Source: Halomonas sp. A40-4 (GTDB lineage: Bacteria > Pseudomonadota > Gammaproteobacteria > Pseudomonadales > Halomonadaceae). From it: a stretch of 64,000 nucleotides of DNA. The DNA is taken from NCBI RefSeq assembly GCF_015767635.1, contig NZ_CP065230.1:186001-250000 (forward strand), given 5' to 3'. Under the pieces are notes generated by a model. The model searched no databases. It was not told the origin of the DNA and saw only the letters and a list, made by a program, of their open reading frames with translations. Shown one piece after another: positions 1-8,404 of the stretch (within the stretch, counting starts at the first letter, position 1; every line of letters starts with the position of its first letter). The position numbers were made by a program, and so were the translations under genes.

Positions 1-2
1 TG

Positions 3-785
3 CACTCACCACTGCAGATCATCTTCTTTAGGGCGCTGATCTCGCTACCGCTGATTGCCCTGCTTGCCCACTTTGCTGGCGGCTTGCGCAAGTTACGGAC
101 CCGGCGACCGGGGGTGCACCTGCTACGCGGCTTGATCTATACCGCTACCATGGTCTGTTTCGTATGGGGTTTGACGCTATTACCGCTGGCTGAAGCCACG
201 GCGATAGCCTTTGTCGCGCCGCTGTTTGTCACCGTGCTGTCGGTGCCGTTGCTGGGAGAACGTATTGAACCTCCGGTGCTTATTGCCTCACTGTTGGGGT
301 TTGTCGGAGTGCTGATTATTGTTCGCCCTAACAGTGATGCCTTTCAACTGGGCGCCGTGGTGTTGGTGGGAGCGGCGCTGTTCTATGCCCTGATGATGAT
401 TACCGCACGCCGCTACGGGGGCCGTGAGCACCTTTGGGCGATGCTTTTCTACATGACCTCTGTGCCCTTGGTGGTGACGGGGCTGACCTTGCCTTGGGTT
501 TGGCAGACGCCGCTGCCCTGGCACTGGCTGGGCTTTTTGGCGTCTGGCGTTCTGGGGGTAGGTGCGACGGCGTTTATTACCCTGGCATTTCGCTTCGCTC
601 CCGCGGCGATAGCCGCCCCGTTTGATTACACCGCCATGCTCTGGGCAGTGCTGCTCGGCTGGTGGTTCTGGGGCGAACTGCCGGACCTCTGGGTATGGGT
701 GGGCAGTGCCTTGATCATGGCGAGCGGCCTGGCGATTGCCTATCACGACCGTCGAACGACGTTAAAGCGGCGCCCAACGGCCTAG
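3..785 (+). CDS. DMT/EamA-family exporter, 3' part
   Basis: The reading frame is open to the window edge, so the start lies upstream and at least 260 residues are present. It encodes a very hydrophobic protein with about eight membrane segments, organised as a 10-TMS drug/metabolite transporter of the EamA family (inner membrane, efflux of small metabolites). The early stretch IIFFRALISLPL and the LTLLPLAEATAIAFVAPLF region are typical of EamA repeat 1. A second repeat follows from about residue 165, with FDYTAMLWAVLLGWWFWGE. The substrate cannot be told from the sequence. The gene converges on thiE, 9 bp away. Confidence 0.85.
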   Translation, partial: HSPLQIIFFRALISLPLIALLAHFAGGLRKLRTRRPGVHLLRGLIYTATMVCFVWGLTLLPLAEATAIAFVAPLFVTVLSVPLLGERIEPPVLIASLLGFVGVLIIVRPNSDAFQLGAVVLVGAALFYALMMITARRYGGREHLWAMLFYMTSVPLVVTGLTLPWVWQTPLPWHWLGFLASGVLGVGATAFITLAFRFAPAAIAAPFDYTAMLWAVLLGWWFWGELPDLWVWVGSALIMASGLAIAYHDRRTTLKRRPTA

Positions 786-794
786 TACCGACTC

Positions 795-1406
795 TTAACG
801 CCGGAAGGCGCGAGCCGCTGCCTCAGGGTCGGGCTGCCCGCAAATCGCCGAGATGACCGCTAGCCCGTCAGCGCCTGCCCGCCGTATCGCGCTCACGTGG
901 CTGGCATTCAGCCCGCCGATGGCCACGCTGGGTATCGGGCAATCCTTGATCAAGGAGGCGAGACCGCCAAAGCCAATCGGTTGGGCGTGATCCGCTTTGC
1001 TGGGGGTGGCAAAGATCGGCCCGATGCCGACGTAGTCAAGCTGATCAATGGGCGCGTCATGCAGTTGCTCAACGGTGTTGATCGAGAGCCCCAATATGGC
1101 CTTTGGCCCCATCCCAGCCCGGGCCTGGCGAACCGTCGCATCGCTCTGACCCACATGCAGCCCATCGGCCTGACTGGCAAGTGCCACCTCAAGGCGGTCG
1201 TTGATGATCAACGCCACCCCAGTGCCTGCCAGCAGGGCTTTCAAACGTCGTGCCTGGTCGATCATCTGTGCATCGCTTGCCTGCTTGTCGCGCAGTTGCA
1301 CCATGCTGACGCCGCCGCGGACCGCCTCGCTGACGGTATGCTCAAGACCATGGTGCTGGCAAAGGGTCGCGTCGGTGACCAGATAGAGCGACAGATCAAA
1401 GGGCAT
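795..1406 (-). CDS. thiE: Thiamine-phosphate synthase
   Basis: ThiE joins HMP-PP and HET-P to make thiamine phosphate in the cytoplasm. The TIM-barrel motifs are visible: VQLRDK near the N-terminus, IINDR, GLHVGQSD, the GPIFATPSKADH loop that binds the pyrophosphate, and AIGGL followed by GADGLAVISAI. About 203 residues is normal for the family. I start it at the ATG at 1406 because a GGGAGG ribosome site lies just upstream; a longer in-frame start at 1442 would run deep into thiM. It overlaps the thiM stop by 11 bp, so the two are translationally coupled and share the upstream TPP riboswitch. Confidence 0.93.
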   Translation of the reverse strand: MPFDLSLYLVTDATLCQHHGLEHTVSEAVRGGVSMVQLRDKQASDAQMIDQARRLKALLAGTGVALIINDRLEVALASQADGLHVGQSDATVRQARAGMGPKAILGLSINTVEQLHDAPIDQLDYVGIGPIFATPSKADHAQPIGFGGLASLIKDCPIPSVAIGGLNASHVSAIRRAGADGLAVISAICGQPDPEAAARAFRR

Positions 1407-2199
1407 CGCTGACCTCCCGCTGGGCAAAGCGGTTAAGCTCATCAGGTGTCAGTTGGTAAAGCGCGTCCAACAAGGCAACGTAAAAGCTGCCGGGCCCCCT
1501 GGCAGCCTTGCCAGCACGCTCCCCGGCTGCCGCAAAGCACGCCACGGCGGCACTGCTGGCATTCAACGGCGCGTCCGGATTGGTGGCGACAAACGCGGCG
1601 ACCAGGGCGCTAAGCCCACAGCCCAAGGTCGTGACGCGGGGCATCAAAGGGTGGCCGCCATTGATCGAGTAGCAGACTCGTCCGTCGGTGACCCTGTCCC
1701 GCTCACCGGTCATGGCCACAATACACTGTTGCCGCTCGGCAAGTGCCATGGCGGCCGTTATGGCATCGTCGGTAGACGCGGTGGCATCAACCCCCCTGCC
1801 CTGGTGGGCCAGCCCATTGAGCGACAGTATTTCAGAGGCGTTGCCACGGATGACGCTGGGCTTAAGGGCTAACAGGTCGGCACAGACCGTCTGGCGATAA
1901 CGGGTCGCACCGACGGCGACGGGATCCAGTACCCAGGGCGTGCTGTGCTCGCGAGCCGTGCGCGCGGCAAGCAGCATGGCTTCCGCCCAGGGTGATGAAA
2001 GCGTCCCGATGTTGACCGACAGTGCATCGGCAAGCGCGGCGAACTCAGCGACTTCCTGGGTGGCATGCAGCATGGCAGGTGACGCCCCGGTGGCCAGCAG
2101 CAGATTGGCGGTGCTGTTCATCGCGACATAATTGGTGATGCAGTGAATAAGCGGGGTGGTATCGCGCAGCGTCATCAAGCTGTCGCCAAATGTGGTCAT
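1396..2199 (-). CDS. thiM: Hydroxyethylthiazole kinase
   Basis: A 267-residue ThiM that phosphorylates hydroxyethylthiazole (HET) for thiamine salvage. The N-terminal PLIHCITNYVAMNSTANLLLATGASPAM is the family signature, followed by WVLDPVAVGATRYR and the phosphate-binding GCGLSALVAAFVA loop near the C-terminus. It is the first gene of a thiM-thiE operon. No thiD follows, so the operon looks like a salvage module. Its ribosome site GGGAGG is held in a hairpin directly downstream of a TPP aptamer, so expression should fall when TPP is plentiful. Confidence 0.95.
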   Translation of the reverse strand: MTTFGDSLMTLRDTTPLIHCITNYVAMNSTANLLLATGASPAMLHATQEVAEFAALADALSVNIGTLSSPWAEAMLLAARTAREHSTPWVLDPVAVGATRYRQTVCADLLALKPSVIRGNASEILSLNGLAHQGRGVDATASTDDAITAAMALAERQQCIVAMTGERDRVTDGRVCYSINGGHPLMPRVTTLGCGLSALVAAFVATNPDAPLNASSAAVACFAAAGERAGKAARGPGSFYVALLDALYQLTPDELNRFAQREVSDAL

Positions 2200-2204
2200 G
2201 AAAT

Positions 2205-2237
2205 CCTCCCGGCAGGGAGGTGGTGACAGGGCACCAC
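2205..2237 (-). promoter_or_regulatory. Riboswitch expression platform of thiM
   Basis: On the minus strand CCTCCC-TGCC-GGGAGG (2220-2205) is a perfect hairpin whose right arm is the thiM Shine-Dalgarno, 5 nt before the ATG. Directly upstream GTGGTG and CACCAC (2237-2220) form a second hairpin that shares bases with the end of the TPP aptamer. This geometry fits control by hiding the ribosome site; no U-tract terminator is present. Confidence 0.75.
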
Positions 2238-2315
2238 GACTCCCTACGCCGGTATTAGCCGGTTCAGGTTATAAGGGTGCTTCTCAGCCCGTTCAGTGAC
2301 GAGCGCCCCTGTCGT
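2236..2315 (-). ncRNA. TPP riboswitch (THI element)
   Basis: The minus strand carries the conserved THI-box pieces in order: ACGACAGGGGCGCTC, the CTGAGA motif, ACCCTTATAACCTGAACC, the GGCTAATACCGGCGTAGGGA block, and a closing GTCGT that pairs with the opening ACGAC. These are the core of the thiamine pyrophosphate aptamer. It sits about 37 nt before thiM, exactly where a thiamine gene would be controlled. Confidence 0.96.
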
Positions 2316-2367
2316 GATCATACTATCCGTGCCTTAGGTGGGTCTGTAAAGCGTTGGATAGGCTCGT

Positions 2368-2712
2368 TTAACGAAACGAGATGCGTGTTCCGTAGGTGAG
2401 CATTTCATCGGGCGTCATGGCTTTCCCCTCAACACCGATCATTTCGTCGCCGCACTGATCGGCAAAGGTAAGCACGCCATGGGTCAAGCCCAATTCACCC
2501 AGAGTATCGCGGATTTCGCCAGTGCCCAGGAAGGTGCTGACGTGCCCTTGGGCATTGGATAAATCAGAAACCCCGTTGGCATGGTGAAAGCGCACCTTAT
2601 AGATGCCATCCATTGATTCAACTTCCACAATCGGCGAGAAGCCGTTGCGGAGCGCCTGGGAAAGCTGCTTCAAGGTGATGTGATCGCCAAGGGTCATATC
2701 GATCGAGGTCAT
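2368..2712 (-). CDS. Conserved hypothetical protein (possibly DUF6482)
   Basis: A 114-residue soluble protein with no signal peptide or membrane segment. It starts well, with a CAGGAG ribosome site about 7 nt before the ATG. The middle region FHHANGVSDLSNAQGHV followed by an FLGTGEIRDTLGELGL stretch resembles small proteins of marine gammaproteobacteria that I recall as DUF6482, but I am not certain of that label. Function unknown. It stands alone between the thi operon and a DUF2237 gene on the same strand. Confidence 0.7.
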   Translation of the reverse strand: MTSIDMTLGDHITLKQLSQALRNGFSPIVEVESMDGIYKVRFHHANGVSDLSNAQGHVSTFLGTGEIRDTLGELGLTHGVLTFADQCGDEMIGVEGKAMTPDEMLTYGTRISFR

Positions 2713-2820
2713 GACCTACTCCTGTTGGATACCCTTCCGGTGGGGATCAACTGATGGGGTGTATAAAATTTATAATGGAAGTGTAGGATGTTTGCACAGA
2801 ATATCCAAGACGCAACCCTA

Positions 2821-3195
2821 TCAATGCACGGCATCCAGGGCGTGTTGGCGCAAGGTTTCGAGGCCGATGATGTCGAGGGTTTTCTGGTTAGTGGCGGATA
2901 AGACGACAGGGGGCGCCAAGCCCACCTCGGCGGCTTCCAGCCAGCGTGATGCGCACAGGCACCAACGGTCACCGGGCCGCAGGCCAGGAAAGCCAAATTC
3001 AGGCCGCGGCGTTACCAGGTCGTTACCTTGTGCCAGTGAAAAGGCCAGAAACTCCTCCGTCAGCATGGCGCACACAGAGTGGACGCCCATATCATCCGCC
3101 CCCACGCGACAGAATCCATCGCGGTAAAAGCCGGTTTTGGGGTCATGGCAGCACGGGGTGAGCGGTTCACCCAGGACATTGAGATCGCGGGCCAT
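2821..3195 (-). CDS. DUF2237 family protein
   Basis: A 124-residue protein with the strong family pattern of DUF2237: NVLGEPLTPCCHDPKTGFYRDG near the N-terminus, HSVCAMLTEEFLAFSLAQGNDL in the middle, then RPEFGFPGLRPGDRWCLC and a PPVVLSATN segment. The conserved cysteines (CC, VCAM, WCLC) and the histidine could form a metal or redox site, but no function is established. AAGGAGG lies 5 nt before the ATG. Unusually well conserved for a protein of unknown role. Confidence 0.88.
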   Translation of the reverse strand: MARDLNVLGEPLTPCCHDPKTGFYRDGFCRVGADDMGVHSVCAMLTEEFLAFSLAQGNDLVTPRPEFGFPGLRPGDRWCLCASRWLEAAEVGLAPPVVLSATNQKTLDIIGLETLRQHALDAVH

Positions 3196-3407
3196 AAGGC
3201 CTCCTTAGCGCAAGGACTGGTATTTTGTCAGACTGCCCTCATGATGAAATGACAGACAACTATCATTCTGGTGCGCCATGAGGGCGAGTCACGATGGTTG
3301 GTAAAGGCTGTTGGTAACAGATAGTTGGTACAGACAGTTGCTGAAGACTGCCAGCCAGGACTCTACAGCCTTGTACAAAGTAACCGAAACGTCAAAGGAG
3401 ATAGTGC

Positions 3408-3941
3408 ATGTCATTTCAAGGTGAGCAGCATCCAGGGGTTGCCCCGACGCCCAAGCAAACTCAGGGATTCCGTTTGAACCACACCATGTTGCGGGTCAAG
3501 GACCCCGAGCGTGCGCTGGCGTTTTATTCACAGGTGTTTGGTATGCAAGTGATGCGTCGACTTGATTTTGAAGAAATGCAATTTTCACTCTACTTTCTGG
3601 CTAATCTGGAAGACGGTGATCAGGTCCCTGAAGAGACGCAGGCAAGAACCGCCTGGACGTTTAGTCAAAAGGGACTTTTAGAGCTGACCCACAACTGGGG
3701 CACAGAAAACCAGAACGGCTTTGCCTACCACGATGGCAACGCCGAGCCCCAGGGGTTTGGCCATATCTGCTTTAGCGTGCCCGATCTGGCGGCGGCCCAG
3801 GCGTGGTTCGACGAGCACGACGTCACCTTCGTCAAGCGTGCCGATCAGGGAAAGATGCAAGACGTGATTTTCGTCAAAGACCCGGACGGCTACTGGATTG
3901 AAGTGATTCAAGCGGACCTGATGGCCGGCAAGGGCGACTAG
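3408..3941 (+). CDS. gloA: Lactoylglutathione lyase (glyoxalase I)
   Basis: GloA isomerises the methylglyoxal-glutathione hemithioacetal to S-lactoylglutathione, a cytoplasmic detoxification step. Both glyoxalase betaalphabetabetabeta modules are visible in 177 residues. The four expected metal ligands fall in LNHTMLRV (His25), LLELTHNWGTE (Glu), GFGHICF (His) and YWIEVIQ (Glu). The length and the LTHNWGTE insertion match the longer, typically zinc-dependent class rather than the short nickel-type E. coli enzyme; that metal preference is inferred. AAGGAG precedes the ATG. The next gene starts 1 nt after its stop. Confidence 0.93.
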   Translation: MSFQGEQHPGVAPTPKQTQGFRLNHTMLRVKDPERALAFYSQVFGMQVMRRLDFEEMQFSLYFLANLEDGDQVPEETQARTAWTFSQKGLLELTHNWGTENQNGFAYHDGNAEPQGFGHICFSVPDLAAAQAWFDEHDVTFVKRADQGKMQDVIFVKDPDGYWIEVIQADLMAGKGD

Positions 3942-3942
3942 C

Positions 3943-4305
3943 ATGGCGCATTTGCTGTTTCGCCTGCGCCATGTGACCGACGAAGAGGCCATGGAAGTCC
4001 GCCAGTTGCTCGATGCCCATGGCCTGGATACTTACGAGACACAGGCTGGTTTCTTCCGGTTGGGCGTGGATGCCATCTGGCTGCGTGACCTAAGTCAACT
4101 TGAGGATGCCAACGCGCTACTGGCCGAGTATCAGGCCGAGCGCCAGGCGCGGGCCAGGCAAGAACACAACGAAGCCCTCGCACGGGGTGATGCACCCACC
4201 TTATGGCAGCGTTTTAGTGCCCACCCCGTGCAAATCACGCTGGTGGGCGTGGCCATCTTATTGCTGGTGGCGTTAACGCTGCTGCCCTTTCTGGCCCTAG
4301 GCTGA
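3943..4305 (+). CDS. DUF6164-like small membrane protein
   Basis: A 120-residue protein whose ATG lies 1 nt after the gloA stop, so the two are probably co-translated. The N-terminal 65 residues (LLFRLRHVTDEEAMEVRQLL, then YETQAGFFRLGVDAIWL) form a soluble domain resembling DUF6164. A charged helix rich in Ala, Arg and Gln follows, then one C-terminal membrane segment (ITLVGVAILLLVALTLLPFL). Function unknown. The 3' end overlaps the convergent cupin gene by 9 bp. Confidence 0.75.
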   Translation: MAHLLFRLRHVTDEEAMEVRQLLDAHGLDTYETQAGFFRLGVDAIWLRDLSQLEDANALLAEYQAERQARARQEHNEALARGDAPTLWQRFSAHPVQITLVGVAILLLVALTLLPFLALG

Positions 4306-4977
4306 ATCGTCCTGCACCGGCGGTAGGTGGCCGCGCTTGAGGTACATCTGCACGCCACTTTCCCCGGCAGTGAGGGTCAGCGCCATGCCGCTGGGGTAGC
4401 GGCACCAGCTACCAGCGGTGTATTCCCGGTCGCCGTCGCTCAAGGCGCCCTCCAGCACGAAAAACTCCAGCCCGCCGGTCAGCACCGGATACTCAATGGC
4501 CTGGCCAGCCTCCCAGTGTTCCAGGCTGACCCGCTCCTGTTTGAAGGTGTGCAGCATCTTGTAGCTGATGCCGGGGCGACGGTCCGGCTGCCAGGGCAGG
4601 CGGTGGGCGGGGACGGCAAGCTGTAGCTCATCGTTCTGGTCGAACTGGTGCAGCTTGACCAGTATCAGCGCGCCCTCATCGCCAATTTGCGGCGTGTGGG
4701 CGGTACCGATGGGGTTTCTCAAGTAGCTACCGGCGGCATAGCGACCATACTCGTCGGCAAACACACCCTCCAGCACTAAAATCTCTTCGCCACCACCGTG
4801 GATATGCGGGTCAAACTGGCTATTCGGCGCGTAGCGCACGAGGCTGGTGGCGCGCGCGACTTCGTCGCCAATACGGTCAAGCATCATCCGTTCGACGCCA
4901 GCACTGGGCGAGGCCACCCAGCGGTAATCTTCCGGTGTCACACAGGCAAAGCGGGTAAAGTCGGCGTTTAAACGCAT
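4297..4977 (-). CDS. ChrR-like bicupin protein
   Basis: About 226 residues with two cupin folds. The first holds the metal-binding pattern FDPHIHGGGEEILVLEG...GSYLRNP, the second is a degenerate copy with GGLEFFVLEGALSD...GSWCRYPSG. This architecture resembles the cupin domain of ChrR-type anti-sigma factors and acetylacetone-cleaving-type enzymes, but there is no N-terminal zinc anti-sigma domain here, so a regulatory role is not supported. I use the ATG at 4977, with an AGAG ribosome site; the frame is open upstream to 5040 but without a better start. Confidence 0.75.
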   Translation of the reverse strand: MRLNADFTRFACVTPEDYRWVASPSAGVERMMLDRIGDEVARATSLVRYAPNSQFDPHIHGGGEEILVLEGVFADEYGRYAAGSYLRNPIGTAHTPQIGDEGALILVKLHQFDQNDELQLAVPAHRLPWQPDRRPGISYKMLHTFKQERVSLEHWEAGQAIEYPVLTGGLEFFVLEGALSDGDREYTAGSWCRYPSGMALTLTAGESGVQMYLKRGHLPPVQDDSA

Positions 4978-5064
4978 GGGGCTGACTCTTGCAGGCAAAG
5001 GAAGTGGTGCTAGTCTCCTTATCGACAGCGAAAAATGCAACTTTCACTGACACTGTTCCTGCAC

Positions 5065-6237
5065 TCAGTGCCCGTCGGTCAACGCGGTAAGGAGTTGATG
5101 AGCCACCTTGATGCGCGCCTGATTGGGGTAATTACGGTTTGCCAGCATCACGATACCGATCTGCTCGCTGGGCACAAAGACCACATAGCCGCCAAAGCCA
5201 TTGGTGGAGCCCGTCTTGTTGTAGAGCGCCTGCTGCCTGGGGGGCTGTGGTGGGCTTAAGCGGCTGACGGGGTTGGCGTCGAGTATCATCTCAAGCGAGT
5301 TGCCCTGGACAAGCTTATCAAGGGGGACCGGGTAGGCGTAGCTTTCCCAGCCCAGCCCCTGGGTCATGTTGCCGACTTCAAAGTAACCGGCGCGCGTAGT
5401 CGCCATGGCCTGGCTGAGTGATCCATCAAGCCCGGCACCGTCCATATTCGCTTCTACAAACGCCAGTACGTCTGCCGCGGTCGATTTCAAACCGTAGGCC
5501 TGGGCATCCAGCATGCCCGGGTTCACCCTGATCGGCTCGTCGTCTTGAGAGTAACCGTAGGCGTAATGCGGCTGTTGCGGGTCAGGTACCTGGTAATAGC
5601 TGTTCTCAAGGCCCAGCGGTGTGAGCAGGTCTTCCTGCATCAGCGTCTCGAACCGCTTGCCAAGGCGTTGCGCGGCAAGATAACCGAACAGGCCCATACT
5701 CGGGTTGGAGTAGAGCCGGTGGCTACCGGGCGGTGATTCAGGCTGCCACTGGCGATAATAGTCCACCATCGCCGCTTCATCTTGTACCGCTTCCGGAAAC
5801 TGGAGAGGCAGCTCACCTGCCGTGTAGGTACCCAGTTCCAGCAGGGTGATCTCATCGAAAGCGCTGCCTTCAAGGGCCGGCAAGTGCTGGCTGGCCGAAT
5901 CAGTAAGCGACAGGTCGCCATTGGATGCCGCATAAGCCGCAAGCGTAGCGGTGAACACCTTGCTGATGGACCCAAGCTCGAACAGCGTCTCTTCGGTGAC
6001 CGGCGTTTCTGCTTCCAGGTCGGCAACGCCATAATTAAAGTAATACGGCTGGCCGTTGATGCTCAGCGCAACGGACATCCCGGGAATACGATACTCGGCC
6101 ATGAGCGGGGCGATCGTGTCGTTGACCAGCGCCTCGATGTTTGCGTTATCAACGTCTTCCAATGCCCAGGCAGTGCTGCCAATCAGAAGAGAACCTGTCA
6201 TGATAAGGCCGGTTTTTGCTGCTAACATCCTGCACAT
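5065..6237 (-). CDS. ampC: Class C beta-lactamase (AmpC)
   Basis: Periplasmic serine beta-lactamase, about 390 residues, the usual class C length. An N-terminal signal peptide ends in STAWA. The catalytic set is complete: S-I-S-K (about residues 90-93 from this start, GSISKVF), Y-S-N in RLYSNPSMG, and K-T-G in YNKTGSTNGFGGYV. I choose the ATG at 6237 because AGGAG sits 6 nt upstream. It is divergent from ampR, the classic inducible arrangement. A DD-peptidase role is possible for such folds, but the class C motifs plus ampR make a beta-lactamase much likelier. Confidence 0.92.
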   Translation of the reverse strand: MCRMLAAKTGLIMTGSLLIGSTAWALEDVDNANIEALVNDTIAPLMAEYRIPGMSVALSINGQPYYFNYGVADLEAETPVTEETLFELGSISKVFTATLAAYAASNGDLSLTDSASQHLPALEGSAFDEITLLELGTYTAGELPLQFPEAVQDEAAMVDYYRQWQPESPPGSHRLYSNPSMGLFGYLAAQRLGKRFETLMQEDLLTPLGLENSYYQVPDPQQPHYAYGYSQDDEPIRVNPGMLDAQAYGLKSTAADVLAFVEANMDGAGLDGSLSQAMATTRAGYFEVGNMTQGLGWESYAYPVPLDKLVQGNSLEMILDANPVSRLSPPQPPRQQALYNKTGSTNGFGGYVVFVPSEQIGIVMLANRNYPNQARIKVAHQLLTALTDGH

Positions 6238-6391
6238 ACATGGCTCCTGTTGCAGTGGCAAGGTGAGTGTCAGTTGGCCGGGCGTAATCGCCCGCCGGTG
6301 CGAGCGTGAAAGTCGCTAATATAGGGTGAGCGGGTGAGTACGACAAACAGCGATATTTTGCCCAAGCCATTAGAAAAATTAGGGGGTCTGG
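6238..6391. promoter_or_regulatory. ampC-ampR divergent control region
   Basis: A 154-bp gap between two divergent starts, where AmpR would be expected to bind and control both promoters. I could not identify a convincing AmpR operator or -10/-35 pairs by eye; the call rests on gene layout only. Confidence 0.5.
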
Positions 6392-7267
6392 ATGGCGCGT
6401 TCTTATCTGCCGCTAAACGCGTTGCGCGCCTTTGAGGCGTCGGCGCGGCATTTGAGTTTTACCCAGGCAGCGGATGAGCTCTGCGTTACCCAGGCGGCCG
6501 TTAGCCACCAGGTCAAGCTGCTTGAAAGTCATTTGAAGGTACCGCTATTTAAACGTCTGCCCCGAGGGCTGATGTTGACGCAAGAAGGCGAGCGCTTGTT
6601 GCCGGTGCTGAACAGTGCCTTTGACCAGATGGGGCATACCCTAGACCGGATAGGCGAGAGCGGTTACCGGGAAGTGATACATGTGGGCGTAGTGGGGACC
6701 TTTGCCGTCGGCTGGCTATTGCCACGTCTGGATGATTTTCAGCAGCAGTACCCGTTTATCGACCTGCGCCTTTCCACTCATAACAATCGCGCCGAGCTGG
6801 CCGCCGAGGGCCTCGACTTTGCGATCCGCTTTGGTAGCGGGGCTTGGCACGGTACCGCCGCGCAGCCCTTGATGCCAGCGTCGCTATCGGTAATGTGCAT
6901 TCCAGAGATTGCTGCCCGGCTCAACACGCCAGCCGATGTGCTGGGCGAGACATGGCTACGTTCCTATCGTGCTGATGAGTGGACCGAGTGGCTATTGGCG
7001 GCGGGGTTGCCCAGCAGCTATCCGATGTCGAAAAGCATCGTTTTCGACTCATCCATCGCCATGGTGGAAGCGGCCTTGCAAGGGGCGGGAGTGGCGTTGG
7101 CGCCACCCCTGATGTTCCCCCGTCAACTGAGCAGTGGCGCACTGGTTCAGCCGTTTAACACCGCCGTCAGTTTGGGCGGCTACTGGCTGACGCGCCTGCA
7201 GACACGCACCGAAACCCACGCCATGACGTGTTTCCGAGCATGGCTGCTCAAGGCAGCCAAGGCCTGA
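6392..7267 (+). CDS. ampR: LysR-type regulator AmpR
   Basis: A 291-residue LysR-family activator that senses cell-wall muropeptides and controls ampC. The N-terminus RSYLPLNALRAFEASARHLSFTQAADELCVTQAAVSHQVKLLE is the winged-helix domain and matches AmpR proteins more closely than generic LysR members. The same is true of GLMLTQEGERLLPVLN, VGVVGTFAVGWLLPRL, STHNNRAELAAEGLDFAIRFG and GAWHGT. It is divergent from ampC with 154 bp between the starts. A GGGGGT run lies just before the ATG. Confidence 0.92.
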   Translation: MARSYLPLNALRAFEASARHLSFTQAADELCVTQAAVSHQVKLLESHLKVPLFKRLPRGLMLTQEGERLLPVLNSAFDQMGHTLDRIGESGYREVIHVGVVGTFAVGWLLPRLDDFQQQYPFIDLRLSTHNNRAELAAEGLDFAIRFGSGAWHGTAAQPLMPASLSVMCIPEIAARLNTPADVLGETWLRSYRADEWTEWLLAAGLPSSYPMSKSIVFDSSIAMVEAALQGAGVALAPPLMFPRQLSSGALVQPFNTAVSLGGYWLTRLQTRTETHAMTCFRAWLLKAAKA

Positions 7268-7291
7268 GCAGCGCTTTTAGGTCCGGTTCGA

Positions 7292-8365
7292 TTAGTGGCT
7301 ATGCTCGCTGTGGTCGTGAGAATGATCGTAATCTTCGTGGTCAGTCTCTTCATGACCGGGTTTGGCTAACGCATCGTGGAGCGTTTTGGCATTGTGACGC
7401 ATCATGCCTAAGTAAGTACTTGCTTCGCCCTCGCTGCTAAGCGCATCGGCGTATAGTGTGCCAGCCACGCTCAGACCGGTTTCTTCCGCTAACTGATCAA
7501 GTACCGACTGATTGGTCATGTTTTCGTGGAACAGCGCCTCGACGTTCTCTTCTTCAATAACATCGATGAGCTCGGCCATGCTGGCGCCGCTCGGGTCGGC
7601 TTCCGTGGACAGCCCTACCGGTGACAGGAAACGCACGCCGTAGGCATTGGCAAAGTAGCCAAACGAATCGTGGCCGGTAATCACGCTGGTAGAATCAGGA
7701 ATTTCTTCGATCAGCGCGCGGATTTCTTCATCAGCCGTTCGGATATCGGTCAGATAGCGCTCGGCATTGGCCTGATAAGCCTCGCGATTGTCGCCATCGG
7801 CTTCGATCAATCCATCGCGGATGTTCTCGACGTAGGTTTCCGCGCGGACCAGATCCTGCCAGGCGTGGGGGTCGTCATCGCCATGGGCGTGTTCGGCGTT
7901 GTCGCCGGGACCATCGTGGCCCTGAGCATCATGACCGTGCTCGTCGTGATCACCATGACCATGTTCGTCGTGGCCATGCTCATCGTGCTCATGCTCGTCG
8001 TGATCATCTTGACCTGCCTGGGCCAGTGGTTTGATGCCTTGGGTCGAGGTGACCAACGCGCCGGTGTAATCGCTGGCGTCGATCAAGCGCTCCATCCAGC
8101 CTTCAAACAGTAGCCCGTTGAACACCACCAGGTCCGCATCGGCCAGCGCTCGCGCGTCACCTGGGCTCGGGCTATACATGTGCGCATCACCGTCTGGGCC
8201 GACCAGCGAGGTCACGTCCACGTGCTCGCCGCCGACCTGCTCGACCATGTCGGCAAGAATCGAAAAGCTGGTGACCACTTGCACGCGTTCAGACGCCACG
8301 GCGGCGGGTAGCGCCAGCAGCGCAGACACGCCAACCAGCCAGCGGGAGAAAGGTAACGGCGACAT
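7292..8365 (-). CDS. znuA: Zinc ABC transporter periplasmic binding protein
   Basis: ZnuA captures Zn2+ in the periplasm and delivers it to ZnuBC. A 357-residue protein with a signal peptide (LVGVSALLALPAAVASE) and cluster A-I fold motifs VVTSFSILADMVEQVGG, VGPDGDAHMYSPSPGDARALADADLVVFNG. An unusually long His/Asp-rich loop (about residues 120-170, repeats of DEHGH) is typical of zinc rather than manganese binders. A second histidine-rich tail closes the protein (about the last 20 residues). AAGGAG precedes the ATG. It is the last gene of the znu operon, 39 bp after znuB. Confidence 0.94.
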   Translation of the reverse strand: MSPLPFSRWLVGVSALLALPAAVASERVQVVTSFSILADMVEQVGGEHVDVTSLVGPDGDAHMYSPSPGDARALADADLVVFNGLLFEGWMERLIDASDYTGALVTSTQGIKPLAQAGQDDHDEHEHDEHGHDEHGHGDHDEHGHDAQGHDGPGDNAEHAHGDDDPHAWQDLVRAETYVENIRDGLIEADGDNREAYQANAERYLTDIRTADEEIRALIEEIPDSTSVITGHDSFGYFANAYGVRFLSPVGLSTEADPSGASMAELIDVIEEENVEALFHENMTNQSVLDQLAEETGLSVAGTLYADALSSEGEASTYLGMMRHNAKTLHDALAKPGHEETDHEDYDHSHDHSEHSH

Positions 8366-8404
8366 AAAGGCTCCTTGTAAAGGTGAACGGGCAAGGCCCG
8401 ATGA

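Noticed and set aside
7670..8113. 147-codon plus-strand ORF opposite znuA
   Set aside because: Its hydrophobic repeats are the antisense of the ZnuA histidine-rich loop.
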